From the NCBI GenBank assembly GCA_946414885.1, contig CAMKQH010000020.1:1-64000 (forward strand): 64,000 bases of DNA. Reading direction: 5' to 3'. Under the pieces are notes generated by a model. The model was not told the origin of the DNA and ran no database searches. It saw only the letters and a program-made list of their open reading frames with translations. The position numbers were made by a program, and so were the translations under genes. Of this stretch, positions 41,517 through 51,346 are shown piece after piece. Numbering within the stretch: the stretch's first letter is position 1; each line of letters opens with the position of its first letter. This DNA is from an uncultured Lachnospiraceae bacterium (GTDB lineage Bacteria; Bacillota; Clostridia; Lachnospirales; Lachnospiraceae).

Positions 41517-42432
41517 TTGCCTTACCTCCCGTGATGGTCATAAAATACTCTTCCAGTGATTGTTCTTTTTCAGAAAGTTCCGATACGATGATTCCGGCTT
41601 CCATCAGATGTCTTGCCAGTTCAGCCTTCATATCAGATTTTCCGTAGATCTTGATCGTATCTTCCGCTTCGACCTTATAAGCAATGTCAGGGAAATGCTT
41701 TTCCAGTATCGTCACCGTCTCCGGAACGTTATCATCCTTTAACTGAATATACTGGCTGCACTTCTCTTCCAGTTCCTCGTGCGTGACCGTCTCAATGATC
41801 CTACCCTTATGGATAAAAATAAAATCCGTTGCCAAAAGATACAGTTCGCTCAAGATGTGACTGGATACGAAGATCGTGCATTCCTTTTCTTGATTGATCT
41901 GCTTCAACATGTTCCTGAGCGTCACAATGTTCTTGGGATCCAGACCATTGATCGGCTCATCCAGAATAAGGAACTGCGGGTTGCCGACCATCGCCATGGC
42001 AAGACCCAGTCTTTGTTTCATGCCCATGGAAAGCTTTTTCGCCTTTTTATTTTTGTTGTCTTCCAATCCAACCAGCTCGATCACTCTGTCCGTCGCCGTC
42101 TTATCCGGATTGCCAACCAAGATCCTTTGCAGTTCGACGTTCTGTCTGACCGTATACTTGGGGAAGAGATAAGGATCTTCGATCATGGTACCAACTAACT
42201 TGCGCTTGTCATCCAGGGCACTGCCTGAAGACTCTCCCATCAGCGTATACTCGCCGGCTGTCGGAAGGATCAGTCCTGAGATTACTTTCATGAACGTACT
42301 TTTTCCTGCGCCGTTTTCTCCGATGAATCCATAGATATGGTTTTTCTTTAAGGTGATGCTCACGTTATCCAATGCCACCGCGTTTTTATAACGCTTTGTC
42401 AGATTTCTGGTTTCAAGAATGATTTCACTCAT
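41509..42432 (-). CDS. ABC transporter ATP-binding protein
   Basis: A 307-residue ATPase: Walker A GENGAGKSTF, signature LSMGMKQRLGLAMAM, Walker B FLILDEPINGLDP and a long C-terminal region (SELSEKEQSLEEYFM). It forms an exporter with the permease that overlaps it. ATG 42432 is preferred over the first in-frame codon at 42468. The pattern of RR, ATPase, permease, kinase suggests an antimicrobial peptide detoxification system. Confidence 0.92.
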   Translation of the reverse strand: MSEIILETRNLTKRYKNAVALDNVSITLKKNHIYGFIGENGAGKSTFMKVISGLILPTAGEYTLMGESSGSALDDKRKLVGTMIEDPYLFPKYTVRQNVELQRILVGNPDKTATDRVIELVGLEDNKNKKAKKLSMGMKQRLGLAMAMVGNPQFLILDEPINGLDPKNIVTLRNMLKQINQEKECTIFVSSHILSELYLLATDFIFIHKGRIIETVTHEELEEKCSQYIQLKDDNVPETVTILEKHFPDIAYKVEAEDTIKIYGKSDMKAELARHLMEAGIIVSELSEKEQSLEEYFMTITGGKANV

Positions 42433-42540
42433 ATTCGTAAGTTCCTTTCGTTTTGATAATGCAATCATAAAATATGAGATTAAATAAATTATTCACCAAT
42501 CTTAAAGAAAAACTAAAGATTGCAATCTTCCAAAGACGCG

Positions 42541-42568
42541 AAAAACCGCCTTTACTTAGAAAGGCGGT
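42541..42568 (-). terminator. Attenuator/terminator after the response regulator
   Basis: ACCGCCTTT and AAAGGCGGT form a perfect 9-base stem with a 6-base loop followed by T5 on the minus strand. It overlaps the last codons of the response regulator gene and would lower or stop reading into the ABC transporter genes, giving them an independent or weakly coupled level. Confidence 0.8.
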
Positions 42569-43217
42569 ATCCCATTCCGTATACCGTGTCAATATACGGT
42601 TCCTCCGTTATTTTCGCTATCTTTTTGCGCAGATTACTCACGTGAACGTTCATGGTGTTGTCTTCACTTAAGTATTCATCCCCCGTGATGCTCTCGAAAA
42701 GGTTGCGCTTGGAAAAGACCTTATTCGGATTGTTTAACATAAGCTCGAGAATGCTGTATTCCATGGTGGTGCAGGCGAGCTCGCTTTCACCGAGAAAAAC
42801 CCGTTTCGACTCCTTGTCAAGCCGCATGTCCTTATATTTCAGCTCCGTAGCCATCTTAACGTCTCCCGTCCGCCTCAATACTGCTCCGATCCTTAAGATC
42901 ACCTCATCCACGTCAAACGGCTTGCTGACGTAATCGTCCGCACCGAGCCGGAGCAGTTCCACCCGGTTCACCACTTCATTCTTGGCTGACAAAACAATGG
43001 CCGGCGTGTTTTTTACCTTCCTCAGCTCCGCAAGTACGTCCTCTCCATTTTTCTTTGGCAGCATTAAGTCTAACAGGATCAGCTCAAAATCCTTATCCAT
43101 GGCCTTTGAAAGCCCCGTCTCTCCGTCAAATGCGCTGTCCGTCTCAAAACCGTTATCGGAAAGCACCTTACAAAGAAGGTTATTGATCATGACGTCATCT
43201 TCGATCACAAGTATCAC
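42552..43217 (-). CDS. OmpR-family response regulator
   Basis: A 221-residue regulator. The receiver domain has EDDVMI and phosphoacceptor Asp in LILLDLMLPKKNGEDVL, with ADDYVSKPF near residue 100. The winged helix is ATELKYKDMRLDKESKRVFL and FSKRNLFESITGDEYLSEDN. It starts with GTG after GGGGGA. It probably controls the ABC transporter and kinase genes downstream, or its own promoter upstream of 43859. Confidence 0.93.
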   Translation of the reverse strand: MILVIEDDVMINNLLCKVLSDNGFETDSAFDGETGLSKAMDKDFELILLDLMLPKKNGEDVLAELRKVKNTPAIVLSAKNEVVNRVELLRLGADDYVSKPFDVDEVILRIGAVLRRTGDVKMATELKYKDMRLDKESKRVFLGESELACTTMEYSILELMLNNPNKVFSKRNLFESITGDEYLSEDNTMNVHVSNLRKKIAKITEEPYIDTVYGMGYRLSK

Positions 43218-43247
43218 TTTGATTTATCCCCCAGATTCTCTACTGAA

Positions 43248-43859
43248 TTATTTCAGCCATTCAACGCCCGTCACGTAGATTACGTGGCAATCCTCAACGT
43301 CCGTCATGAATCCCGAGATTCCGGCATTCGCCTCCGCCGGAAAATATGCGTTGACCAAGTATCCCTTGATCTTGACGTATTGATTCATCTTGATCTTTTT
43401 GATCTCCGCCCGCACGAAATCATCCTTGGGGATCAGACGGGCAAATACGGTCTCCTTTATCACTTGATCAAAATCAATATAATCTATGTCTTCCTTCGTG
43501 TAAACAGTGTACAAAATGTTTCTGCCCTCAAAAAACCAATCATACGTGAGCTTATCATTGTATTGCGCCGCACTGCCCCAAAGCAGACCTACGTCCATGG
43601 GTGACACCTGATCCTGAAAACCGTTGCCCGTATAATTCTTTACCATTTGAGCAATGCCGGTGGCTTCGTATTCGTACTTCTTTTCGATTCTTACCTTCAT
43701 GCCGTTTATTTCGAGGACTTCCTCTCCAACGGTCTGGGTCATGGATGGTGCCGGAACTCCTGTCACGGTTTTGATCGTGGGCTTTGCCAATTTGGGGATC
43801 ATGGACATTAATCCCACAAACAGTGCTATGAATACTACAAGAAATAATATCTTCTTCAT
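43248..43859 (-). CDS. Membrane-anchored hypothetical protein
   Basis: A 203-residue protein with an N-terminal membrane helix (KKILFLVVFIALFVGLMSMI) and an external domain (EVLEINGMKVRIEKKYEYEA, FDQVIKETVFARLIPKDD, KIKGYLVNAYFPAEANAGIS). GGGGGAGG precedes ATG 43859. It lies 30 bases before the response regulator and may be co-transcribed. No family is recognised; the external part may act as a sensor. Confidence 0.7.
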   Translation of the reverse strand: MKKILFLVVFIALFVGLMSMIPKLAKPTIKTVTGVPAPSMTQTVGEEVLEINGMKVRIEKKYEYEATGIAQMVKNYTGNGFQDQVSPMDVGLLWGSAAQYNDKLTYDWFFEGRNILYTVYTKEDIDYIDFDQVIKETVFARLIPKDDFVRAEIKKIKMNQYVKIKGYLVNAYFPAEANAGISGFMTDVEDCHVIYVTGVEWLK

Positions 43860-44006
43860 TTGAGGCCTCCCCCTTTGCCATTTAGCTGGAATCATCCTCT
43901 CCATTATATATCAAGGAACGCCTCCACGTCACCCCCCATTCGTCTGTTTCCGATCATTGTCCCTCTCTTAACCATTTTCTTTCTATGTCATCGACGTTCT
44001 TCGGCA

Positions 44007-44846
44007 TCAATTAATTGGCTCGCCCCCGACATAATATCTTTCACTGTCAAGCAGGATATCCACTCCTCCAAGCACGCCACACTTATACTGGAACGAAAAC
44101 ATGTCCTCTTCGTCAAAATATACGTTACAAATCAGACCTTGCTCCTCAAGCTCTTTTAGCATTTCTTCCGCCATGTTTTTGCGATCTGCGACCGACGCAT
44201 TAATGAACTCTTCTGTTCTCAAAACCCCAATCATTGCTTCGTCTACTACGCTCATGTCTTCAATGTCTTGCGCTGACAGACCTTCTGCTTCTTGCACGCC
44301 GCCATTGGGTATTTCGGCAAACATAAACCAGGTCGCCATGTCACAGGTTCCGGCCCCGCTCGGATCAATCCGGTTAAACTCGATGGATGCCGCGTGATTT
44401 TCATCAAAGGAAACGCCGGTGATCTCAAATACGATGCTGCCACTGCCAACGGTTTCCATGTGGCAAATAAGGGTATTGTCAATGAAATATCCCTTGATTT
44501 CCGTATGGAACGTTTCCATAAAATCCTGTCCGCCGCAAATCTCCGGATAACGCTCTTGGAAACTTTCAAATTCCGACATGCTGGTAATGACGTAATCCTT
44601 CGGCGCATCCTGCTCATATCTGGATGACTTGATTGCCAGAACCCTGTAATCTACATATGTTGAAGCGAGCTCCGGCTCCTGCGTTGCTGACGGCTCTTCC
44701 CTTCTTACCTCTGGTTCCTCCGTCGCTGACGGCTCTTCCTGCCTGGTTCCAGGCTGATCAGAGGGATTTTCCATCCTTGCAGATCCGCAACCTGCGATCG
44801 TCAATGTAATCAATACACAAATCAACGTAAATTTTAAATTCTTCAT
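44007..44846 (-). CDS. Lipoprotein of unknown function
   Basis: A 279-residue lipoprotein (lipobox TIAGCG, Cys about 20). A linker repeats the unit REEPSAT with EEPEV and QEPEL variants (residues 35-60). The rest contains RVLAIKSSRYEQDAPKDYVI and ISLLCHMETVGSGSIVFEITG-like beta strands and a helical LKELEEQGLICNVYF region. It is not assigned to a family. It ends before the small gap at 43860-44006, which holds nothing recognised. Confidence 0.7.
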   Translation of the reverse strand: MKNLKFTLICVLITLTIAGCGSARMENPSDQPGTRQEEPSATEEPEVRREEPSATQEPELASTYVDYRVLAIKSSRYEQDAPKDYVITSMSEFESFQERYPEICGGQDFMETFHTEIKGYFIDNTLICHMETVGSGSIVFEITGVSFDENHAASIEFNRIDPSGAGTCDMATWFMFAEIPNGGVQEAEGLSAQDIEDMSVVDEAMIGVLRTEEFINASVADRKNMAEEMLKELEEQGLICNVYFDEEDMFSFQYKCGVLGGVDILLDSERYYVGGEPIN

Positions 44847-45004
44847 TCTGGTTTTCCTCCACTTTATTATTCATTAAGTCCTTCCCTACTTGTCATAAGG
44901 GATACAAAACTTAATTTGTTCTGCACTTATCCATATAAACGACAAAAACTTTGGAAGGTTCTTAAAAACATAAAATTATCTGGGAAAATTGCTTTTCCAA
45001 CCGC

Positions 45005-45038
45005 AAAAAAATCCGACGAATGACTTGCATTCGTCGGA
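45005..45038 (-). terminator. Terminator of the GGDEF gene
   Basis: TCCGACGAATG and CATTCGTCGGA form a perfect 11-base stem with a 5-base loop, followed by T7 on the minus strand. It stops transcripts from the split diguanylate cyclase gene. Confidence 0.88.
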
Positions 45039-45053
45039 CGTCTCATGATTTAT

Positions 45054-46445
45054 TTATCGGATTCTGCGGTCAGGATGCGTGGAATAATACTCCCTCTTAT
45101 CGGCATACATTCCCTGATCGGCATTGCGCATCGCGATGCGGATGTCTTCATTGTCCCGAACAATGTGGGTACCGATGGCGAAATACAGGTCATGTACGGT
45201 GGCTGCCTGTTCCTTCAGGCGCTTACGCCTCTCTTCCACCATCTCTTCATCCATGCCCATGACAATGGCCATGAATTCGTCACCGCCCGCACGGTATACG
45301 TCGCCGTCCGGGAAGGTTGCGCACAGGATCTCCGCAGCCTTTTTCAAGATCTGATCACCGGCGCTGTGACCGTTCTCGTCATTTACGTGTTTCAGACCGT
45401 TTAAGTCTGCAAAAACAACGGCATACGGATACTTCACTTCAGCTTTCCCGTTGATGACGTCATCCACAAACGCATTCATTTTATTGCGGTTTTTCACTCC
45501 CGTCAGCATGTCCACGGAGCTAAGCGTCTCCAATCTCTGCAACAGCTGATAATTTGCGATCTCCGAAGCAATAAAGAACGTGGTCAGCTCCAAAGTCTCC
45601 TTGATCTTCACCGTGTTGCTCACGTTAAAATTGGTCGCCCACATGTAACCCAACGTGCTGCCATTATACTTTAGCGGGAACATAACGATGCTGCTTACGC
45701 CTGCCGCCGAAAGGGATGCCTGCCACCTTGGATTTACGGTCTTCAGCCATTCCATGTCACGCTCGTCCTTAATAATGATGCACGTGCTGTCGCCAATGGT
45801 GTCCTCCCAAGTCTCCGTAATGGCAAAGAATGAATCGGTTACGTAATTATCCATCGAAAGCAGACCGCTGCCCTCTTTGATCGCTTCACACAGCTTGAAA
45901 CAAGTTCGTTCCTCCTGGTTCGTGAGCAGAATACAGCAGAGATCGGAATCACAGATCTGCCGGATGTCTTCAATGACCTCATAAAATGCCTTCCTAACGT
46001 TGTCGGAACCGCGCAGCTTGATGCAAGTTTTTAAAACGGCGGACGAGGTCTCGGCGGAAAGACTTGCCCTTTGCTCAGAATCCGCTTCCGGCGTCACGTC
46101 GTAAGTATATGCGCAATATCCCACGTTTTCCCGGTCTGATTCCAAGGGGATCAGAAACATGTTCAGCTAAAGGCCCATCTGCGGAAGACTAACGTAGGTG
46201 TGCAGGGGCTGTCCAAGGAATGCGCTTCGATAACAAAAGTCCTCAAAATTCTTATCTTTCGGGAAATACGCTTCATATGGCGAGTCCGGAACAAAAGGAC
46301 GGCCTATCGTTTGAAGCATGTCATCGCAATGTGCCTTGTTCCCGGCAACAATGCGCATGTTTCCGTATCCTCCCTCAGGAAATCTTTCCACGGAGATTAC
46401 GCAGGTTTTGGCTTTATATCCAGAAAGCAGGCTGTCAAAATCCAT
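45054..46445 (-). pseudogene. Diguanylate cyclase (GAF-GGDEF) split by an in-frame TAG
   Basis: Codons 1-92 from ATG 46445 (AGGAGGAAAAAAC upstream) encode a PAS-like N-terminus ending SLPQMGL. Then comes TAG at 46164-46166, and the same frame continues LNMFLIPLESDRENVGYCAY into a GAF domain and a GGDEF domain with YRAGGDEFMAIV. The whole would be 464 codons. In such proteins a Trp would be natural before LNMFL, so TGG to TAG is likely. ATG 46160 could restart but has no good Shine-Dalgarno site. So this looks like a nonsense-inactivated c-di-GMP synthase, unless TAG is read through. Confidence 0.85.
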
Positions 46446-46531
46446 GTTTTTTCCTCCCGTTTGTCATACTCCAAAAAAGATGAAAAACTACTTATTACGA
46501 TTATAACATACTTATCTTCCCAAAGAAAACA

Positions 46532-46571
46532 AAAAAACACCCTCGCGATAAAAAATTCTCGCGAGAGTGTT
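46532..46571 (-). terminator. Terminator of the sugar transporter operon
   Basis: ACACTCTCGCGA and TCGCGAGGGTGT pair over a 10-base loop and are followed by T7 on the minus strand. It closes the four-gene sugar uptake operon. Confidence 0.85.
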
Positions 46572-46588
46572 CCGTCCCTATCCAAACC

Positions 46589-47620
46589 TTATGATTTTTT
46601 CCTCTTTGCACGTTGTCCAAGAACAACACTCTGCAACAGGATAAAGAAGCATAACATGCCGCCGGTCGTAATGCTTTGCCACCAGGGCTCCTTAAGTCCG
46701 CTGGAAACCACGATCTTCTTGATGGTGGTCAGCGTCATCGTTCCAAAGAAGGTACCTGCCACGTTACCCACGCCTCCGGTCAGAAGCGTACCGCCAATGA
46801 TGGAGGAAGCAATGGCATTCATTTCCATGCCTGCCGCATTCGTTGCGTTTCCGGCTCCGGTATGCATCATAAATACGTATCCCGAAATACCGCTTAAAAG
46901 ACCACTGATCACATAGCTGATAAAGCGGGTTCTCTTTACGTTGATGCCAAGCATCAGCGCGCTCTGCTGATTTCCGCCGATGGCATAAAATGCACGGCCA
47001 AGCTTTATGAATTTCAACAGGATGAAGATCAGAACCAGACATACAAGTGCAATGACCACGCCAAGCTCCATGCGCGCAGGAACGACGTTGCCATTGTTTG
47101 CCACGTAACCAAGCCAAGGAATCTCAATCTTTATGTCGCGAAGTTTGGAGAAGCCTTCATGTGCCACCTTCTGGGGATTTACCGAAAGGATCGTCGTCAT
47201 GCCTCTCGCAAAGAACATGCCCGCCAACGTAACAATGAATGGCTGTATCTCCAAATAACTGATCAGGAAGCCATGCACAAGGCCAAATGCAAGACCAATG
47301 CCCAATGCAAGCAGAATCGATACAAAAATGTTTCCGCCGCCGTTTAAGTACAATACGCAGCTCATGACCACAAGGGAAGTCACTGCGCCAACGCTGATGT
47401 CGATTCCTCCTCCGATCATGACGATGGTCAGACCGCAGGATACAATGATCAGGCTGGCATTGTCATTCAACATGTCAAAAACCTGCTGTGCGCGAAGGAA
47501 GCCGCCACCAAGTAAAAGCATCGCAAGCAAATACATGCCGAAGAAGATAAAGATCGTAATCGTCATAAGGAGCTGGGTATCCGTAAGGGGCTCTCTGCGA
47601 ACGCCTATTTTTTGATTCAT
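46589..47620 (-). CDS. Sugar ABC permease (YjfF-like)
   Basis: A 343-residue permease of the RbsC/AraH family with 8-10 helices: GLTIVMIGGGIDISVGAVTS, QPFIVTLAGMFFARGMTT and SIIGGTLLTGGVGNVAGTFF. It is the second permease of a two-permease system like YtfT-YjfF. ATG 47620 has AAAGGAGCGG upstream. It follows the other permease after 2 bases. Confidence 0.9.
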   Translation of the reverse strand: MNQKIGVRREPLTDTQLLMTITIFIFFGMYLLAMLLLGGGFLRAQQVFDMLNDNASLIIVSCGLTIVMIGGGIDISVGAVTSLVVMSCVLYLNGGGNIFVSILLALGIGLAFGLVHGFLISYLEIQPFIVTLAGMFFARGMTTILSVNPQKVAHEGFSKLRDIKIEIPWLGYVANNGNVVPARMELGVVIALVCLVLIFILLKFIKLGRAFYAIGGNQQSALMLGINVKRTRFISYVISGLLSGISGYVFMMHTGAGNATNAAGMEMNAIASSIIGGTLLTGGVGNVAGTFFGTMTLTTIKKIVVSSGLKEPWWQSITTGGMLCFFILLQSVVLGQRAKRKKS

Positions 47621-47622
47621 GA

Positions 47623-48702
47623 TTATTCCGCTCCTTTCGTTGATACTTTTTGTCTGCCACTCTGGAATCGCGACCAAAGCTTTGCAAAACGGGCCTTGAT
47701 CACGGGTGATCCGATCACAACCAAAAGAACGATGACGATCGCCTTATATGCCTTTACGTCCGTGGAAGACACCTTCATTGCGTAAAGTGTGATGGTCAGC
47801 ATCTGGATCACGTATGCACCGATGATGCTTCCGCTGATCTTAAACTTACCGCCGCCCAAGTTATTTCCGCCGATGGCAACTGCAAGAATGGCATCCATTT
47901 CAACGTCGATGAGGAGCGTTTCATGGTTGATCAGTCCCAAGCGGCTCACGCCGATGCAGCCGGCAACCGCCACGCACGCGCCAAGAATGATAAAGGACAA
48001 CAGCTTGATGAACGTAGCGTTGATTCCGTTCAGCCGGGCCGCGCTTCCGTTAATGCCAACGGATTGAGTCAGGAGTTCCAGGGAAGTAAAGTGGAATACC
48101 AGTTTGAATATGACCGCACCCGTAATGACGATCAACACTGGCGTCGGCACGGGAATGCCCGGAATAAAACTTCCGATCGCGTTTATGATCGGGCTGCTAA
48201 CGGTAGGAGTTGCACCGCCGTTGATCCAATACGCAATGGATCGTCCGCAGGTATACAGTATCAGCGTCGCGATCATCGGCTGGATCTTGAACACCGCGAC
48301 AAGCGTACCGTTAAAGGTACCAAACAGCATTGCAACAATGCACGCGAACAGGAACGCAAAGAGAACCGTCCCTCCGTTGATGGAGTCCGTCGATTTTAAG
48401 ATTTTTACAAAGGCACTGCCCGCAATGGCCGCAGCCGCGCCCACGCTGATGTCCTGTCCGCCGCAGGCTGCCGTTACCAGCGTCATGCCCATGGCAAGGA
48501 TCGCAAGTTCACTGGCACCGTTGATGATACTGATCAGATTTCCCGCAAGCACCGCATTACCGTCATTATTGTGCGTGATCTCAATGGCAAAAAAGCTTGG
48601 ATCCCTGATCAAATTAAAGATAATCAGCAAACAAATGGCAATGATCGGAATGGTCAGCTGCCCAAGATTCAGTTTAAAGCCATTTAGATTTTTATTCTTC
48701 AT
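47623..48702 (-). CDS. Sugar ABC permease (YtfT-like)
   Basis: A 359-residue permease: LAILAMGMTLVTAACGGQDI (the family's DISVG loop), IQPMIATLILYTCGRSIAYW and LAVAIGGNNLGGGKFKISGS. It pairs with the YjfF-like permease to form the membrane channel. ATG 48702 has GGGAGGGG upstream and overlaps the ATPase gene by 11 bases. Confidence 0.9.
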   Translation of the reverse strand: MKNKNLNGFKLNLGQLTIPIIAICLLIIFNLIRDPSFFAIEITHNNDGNAVLAGNLISIINGASELAILAMGMTLVTAACGGQDISVGAAAAIAGSAFVKILKSTDSINGGTVLFAFLFACIVAMLFGTFNGTLVAVFKIQPMIATLILYTCGRSIAYWINGGATPTVSSPIINAIGSFIPGIPVPTPVLIVITGAVIFKLVFHFTSLELLTQSVGINGSAARLNGINATFIKLLSFIILGACVAVAGCIGVSRLGLINHETLLIDVEMDAILAVAIGGNNLGGGKFKISGSIIGAYVIQMLTITLYAMKVSSTDVKAYKAIVIVLLVVIGSPVIKARFAKLWSRFQSGRQKVSTKGAE

Positions 48703-50203
48703 CTTTAGCTTCCCCTCCCGCAATTGTCTTCATTACCTGCTCCTGATTCAAATCCGAACCCTTCAGTTCGCCGACCACGTGACGGTCACGCATGACGATC
48801 AGTCGGCTGCAGGTACGAAGCATTTCTTCCACCTCGGATGAGATGAACGTTACGCTCACGCCTTCCTCCGCAAGCTTTAGCACAAGCTTTTGGATCTCCA
48901 GCTTGGTACCGACGTCAATGCCTCTGGTAGGCTCGTCAAGGATCAAATAATCTGGATGCGTAAGCAGCCATCTGGCCAGGATTACTTTCTGTTGGTTACC
49001 GCCGCTAAGAGAGCCGATCGGCGTCTCGCGGCTTGCCGTCTTGATGTTTAAGACTTTAATGTATTCATCCGCAAATGCTTCGGATTCGCTCCGGCTGATG
49101 GGCTTAAAGAAGCCGTTCATGACTTGAAGCGCAAGAATGATGTTCTCGCGTACGCTTAAGTCAGCGATGATGCCGTCACGCTTTCTGTCCTCCGCCAGAT
49201 AACCAATCCCGTTCTTCATGGCTTCCACGGGGCGCGTGATCTTCACGGGTTTCCCCTTGATGGATACGGATCCTCCGGTCACCTTGTCGGCTCCAAAGAT
49301 TGCCCTGACGCTCTCGCTTCGGCCGGAACCGAGAAGTCCGGTGAAACCATTCACCTCACCTTTGCGGATGCTAAAATCAAAGGGAAGCGCGGCGCTACTG
49401 GAAAGCCCCTTCGCATTGTAGAAGACTTCTTTCTCTTCCACGACAATGTCCGGTTCTTCACGCAGGGAACTCAGCTCATCCAGTTCCTTACCGATCATCT
49501 TTGCAACAAGCTCAACCTGCGGAAGCTCTTCCGTCAGATATTCTCCCACCAGTTCGCCGTTTCGGAGCACCGTGATGCGATCGCTTACCTCATACACCTG
49601 CTCGAGAAAGTGCGTTACAAAAATGATGCCTACGCCTTGACTCTTTAAGCTTCTCATGAGATCAAAGAGCATGTTTACTTCCTTGTCATCAAGGGAAGAG
49701 GTCGGCTCATCCAGGATCAACACCTTACATTTCATGTCCACCGCACGCGCGATGGCCACCATCTGCTGTACGGCCAGGGAACAATCCCCGAGCTGTTGTC
49801 TGCTTCTTGCCGGGATTCCGAGCTTCCCCAGGATCTCATCCGCACGTTTTTCATAATCCTTATGTCGTACCCATGCACTGTCCTCACGGCCGATGAACAT
49901 GTTCTCGGCAACCGTCAGGTTCGGGCACAGCGTGATTTCCTGATAAACCGTGCTGATGCCGCTATTCTGGGCATCCTGCGGCGAACGGATGGTGATCAGC
50001 TCGCCGTCAAGCTTGATCTCGCCGCCGTCCATTTGATACACGCCGGTAAGAACTTTGATCAACGTAGATTTTCCGGCACCGTTTTCTCCCATGAGCGCGT
50101 GGATCTCACCTTCCCGCAGCGTAAAATCAACGCCGCCAAGGGCCCTGACGCCGGGAAATCTTTTTTCTATTTGACGCATCTGCAGTAAGACCTTGTCCTG
50201 CAT
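48692..50203 (-). CDS. Sugar ABC transporter dual ATPase (YtfR-like)
   Basis: A 503-residue ATPase with two nucleotide-binding halves: GENGAGKSTLIKVLTGVYQM near residue 37 and a weaker GLLGSGRSESVRAIFGADK near 285. The first half has a degenerate signature, and the second has LSGGNQQKVILARWLLTHPD. This is the RbsA/YtfR arrangement that powers monosaccharide uptake. Confidence 0.93.
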   Translation of the reverse strand: MQDKVLLQMRQIEKRFPGVRALGGVDFTLREGEIHALMGENGAGKSTLIKVLTGVYQMDGGEIKLDGELITIRSPQDAQNSGISTVYQEITLCPNLTVAENMFIGREDSAWVRHKDYEKRADEILGKLGIPARSRQQLGDCSLAVQQMVAIARAVDMKCKVLILDEPTSSLDDKEVNMLFDLMRSLKSQGVGIIFVTHFLEQVYEVSDRITVLRNGELVGEYLTEELPQVELVAKMIGKELDELSSLREEPDIVVEEKEVFYNAKGLSSSAALPFDFSIRKGEVNGFTGLLGSGRSESVRAIFGADKVTGGSVSIKGKPVKITRPVEAMKNGIGYLAEDRKRDGIIADLSVRENIILALQVMNGFFKPISRSESEAFADEYIKVLNIKTASRETPIGSLSGGNQQKVILARWLLTHPDYLILDEPTRGIDVGTKLEIQKLVLKLAEEGVSVTFISSEVEEMLRTCSRLIVMRDRHVVGELKGSDLNQEQVMKTIAGGEAKDEE

Positions 50204-50218
50204 ATCCTTTTTCCTCCT

Positions 50219-50266
50219 AAAAAAGGCGCAACTGAAGCTGCCTATTACGTACAGCCCAGCTGCGCC
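50219..50266 (-). terminator. Attenuator between binding protein and ATPase genes
   Basis: GGCGCA and TGCGCC arms, with an inner GCTG/CAGC pair, are followed by T6 on the minus strand. It sits between the binding protein gene and the ATPase gene, where partial termination keeps the binding protein more abundant. Confidence 0.8.
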
Positions 50267-50283
50267 GTTTGGTCAGCTCTAAA

Positions 50284-51273
50284 TTATTCGCCTAAACCAT
50301 AGGTATTGATGTCATCATCGGTAAGCTCCTTAGCGTCGAAGCCCTTCTCCTCGTTGATGATCTTCTTGCTGGATGCAGTGGTAACGCCCTTGATCAGGTC
50401 GCTGATGATCTTAGCCTGGAAAGGAGAGCACTGTCCGTCATAGTTCCAAGCGCCTGCCTTTAACTCTCTAAGAGCCCACTTATTGCAGTCAAAGCCCATA
50501 ACGATAACCTTACCGTTTACGCCGTGGGTGATGCCGGCTTCGTCAAGAGCAGCAACGGCACCCTTAGCCATACCATCGTTCTCTGCATAGATAACGTTGA
50601 AGTCTTCACCGCTGTTGATAACGGATTCAACGATCTTCTTAGCTTCTGCCTCGTCCCAGGTAGCGGTCTGCTGAACAACCTTCTTCATCTTGCCGGAATT
50701 GAACTGTGCGTCAAGAGCTCCGGTACGGCCGATCTGTGCGTCAGAACCCATGGCGCCCTGAATGTGCACAACCTTGTACTCGGAAAGGTTCTGTGCAAGC
50801 AGCCAGTTAACTGCGGTCTCGCCTTCCTTGCTCATGTCGGAAACAACTGCAGCCTCATAAAGGCTCTCGTCTACGTCGATCATACGGTCGAAGAGGTAAA
50901 CCTTGATGCCGGCTTCCTTAGCCTTCTTCAAAACTTCGTCCCAACCGGTGGTCTCTGCTGCGGAGATCAGAAGATAGTCAACGCCCTCAGTAATGAAGCC
51001 CTGAGCTGCCTGAAGCTGCTCGTCATTCTTGATGTTGTAGAACGTGTGCAGTTCATAACCGTTCTCTTTCGAGAAAACTGCTTCCATGTCCTTTACGTTT
51101 GCCTCACGGTAACCAGACTCGGAAGGGGGATTGTTAACCACGCCAACCTTGATCACCTTGTTCGTGTTTCCGCCTGCAGGCTTTCCTGCAGTACCTGCAT
51201 CGCTGCCACATGCGCCAAATACAAGGCTCATTGCAAGCACGCCTGCCAAAACTAATGCCTTAAACCTTTTCAT
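50284..51273 (-). CDS. Sugar-binding lipoprotein (YtfQ-like)
   Basis: A 329-residue lipoprotein (lipobox LVFGACG) with a type I periplasmic-binding fold: IKVGVVNNPPSESGYREANV, EGVDYLLISAAETTGWDEVL, KVYLFDRMIDVDES, and VIYAENDGMAKGAVAALDEA. The order of motifs matches YtfQ/RbsB proteins for furanose sugars (galactofuranose, arabinofuranose, fructose). The exact sugar is not provable here. AAAGGAGGAG precedes the ATG. Confidence 0.92.
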   Translation of the reverse strand: MKRFKALVLAGVLAMSLVFGACGSDAGTAGKPAGGNTNKVIKVGVVNNPPSESGYREANVKDMEAVFSKENGYELHTFYNIKNDEQLQAAQGFITEGVDYLLISAAETTGWDEVLKKAKEAGIKVYLFDRMIDVDESLYEAAVVSDMSKEGETAVNWLLAQNLSEYKVVHIQGAMGSDAQIGRTGALDAQFNSGKMKKVVQQTATWDEAEAKKIVESVINSGEDFNVIYAENDGMAKGAVAALDEAGITHGVNGKVIVMGFDCNKWALRELKAGAWNYDGQCSPFQAKIISDLIKGVTTASSKKIINEEKGFDAKELTDDDINTYGLGE

Positions 51274-51313
51274 TTTTTCTCCTCCTTTTTTGCAGACTTA
51301 ATCGTCTGAAAAC

Positions 51314-51342
51314 ATCATAGCGCAGTCGGAGATTTTGGTAAA
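51314..51342 (-). promoter_or_regulatory. Promoter of the sugar uptake operon
   Basis: TTTACC (plus 51337-51342) and TATGAT (plus 51314-51319) are 17 bases apart on the minus strand. The -35 matches weakly, as expected for a promoter that needs an activator. Confidence 0.65.
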
Positions 51343-51346
51343 TCAA

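Noticed and set aside
46146..46166. Treating the two halves of the GGDEF gene as two real genes
   Set aside because: The same frame continues across TAG, the second half lacks a ribosome site, and the first half alone is no complete domain.
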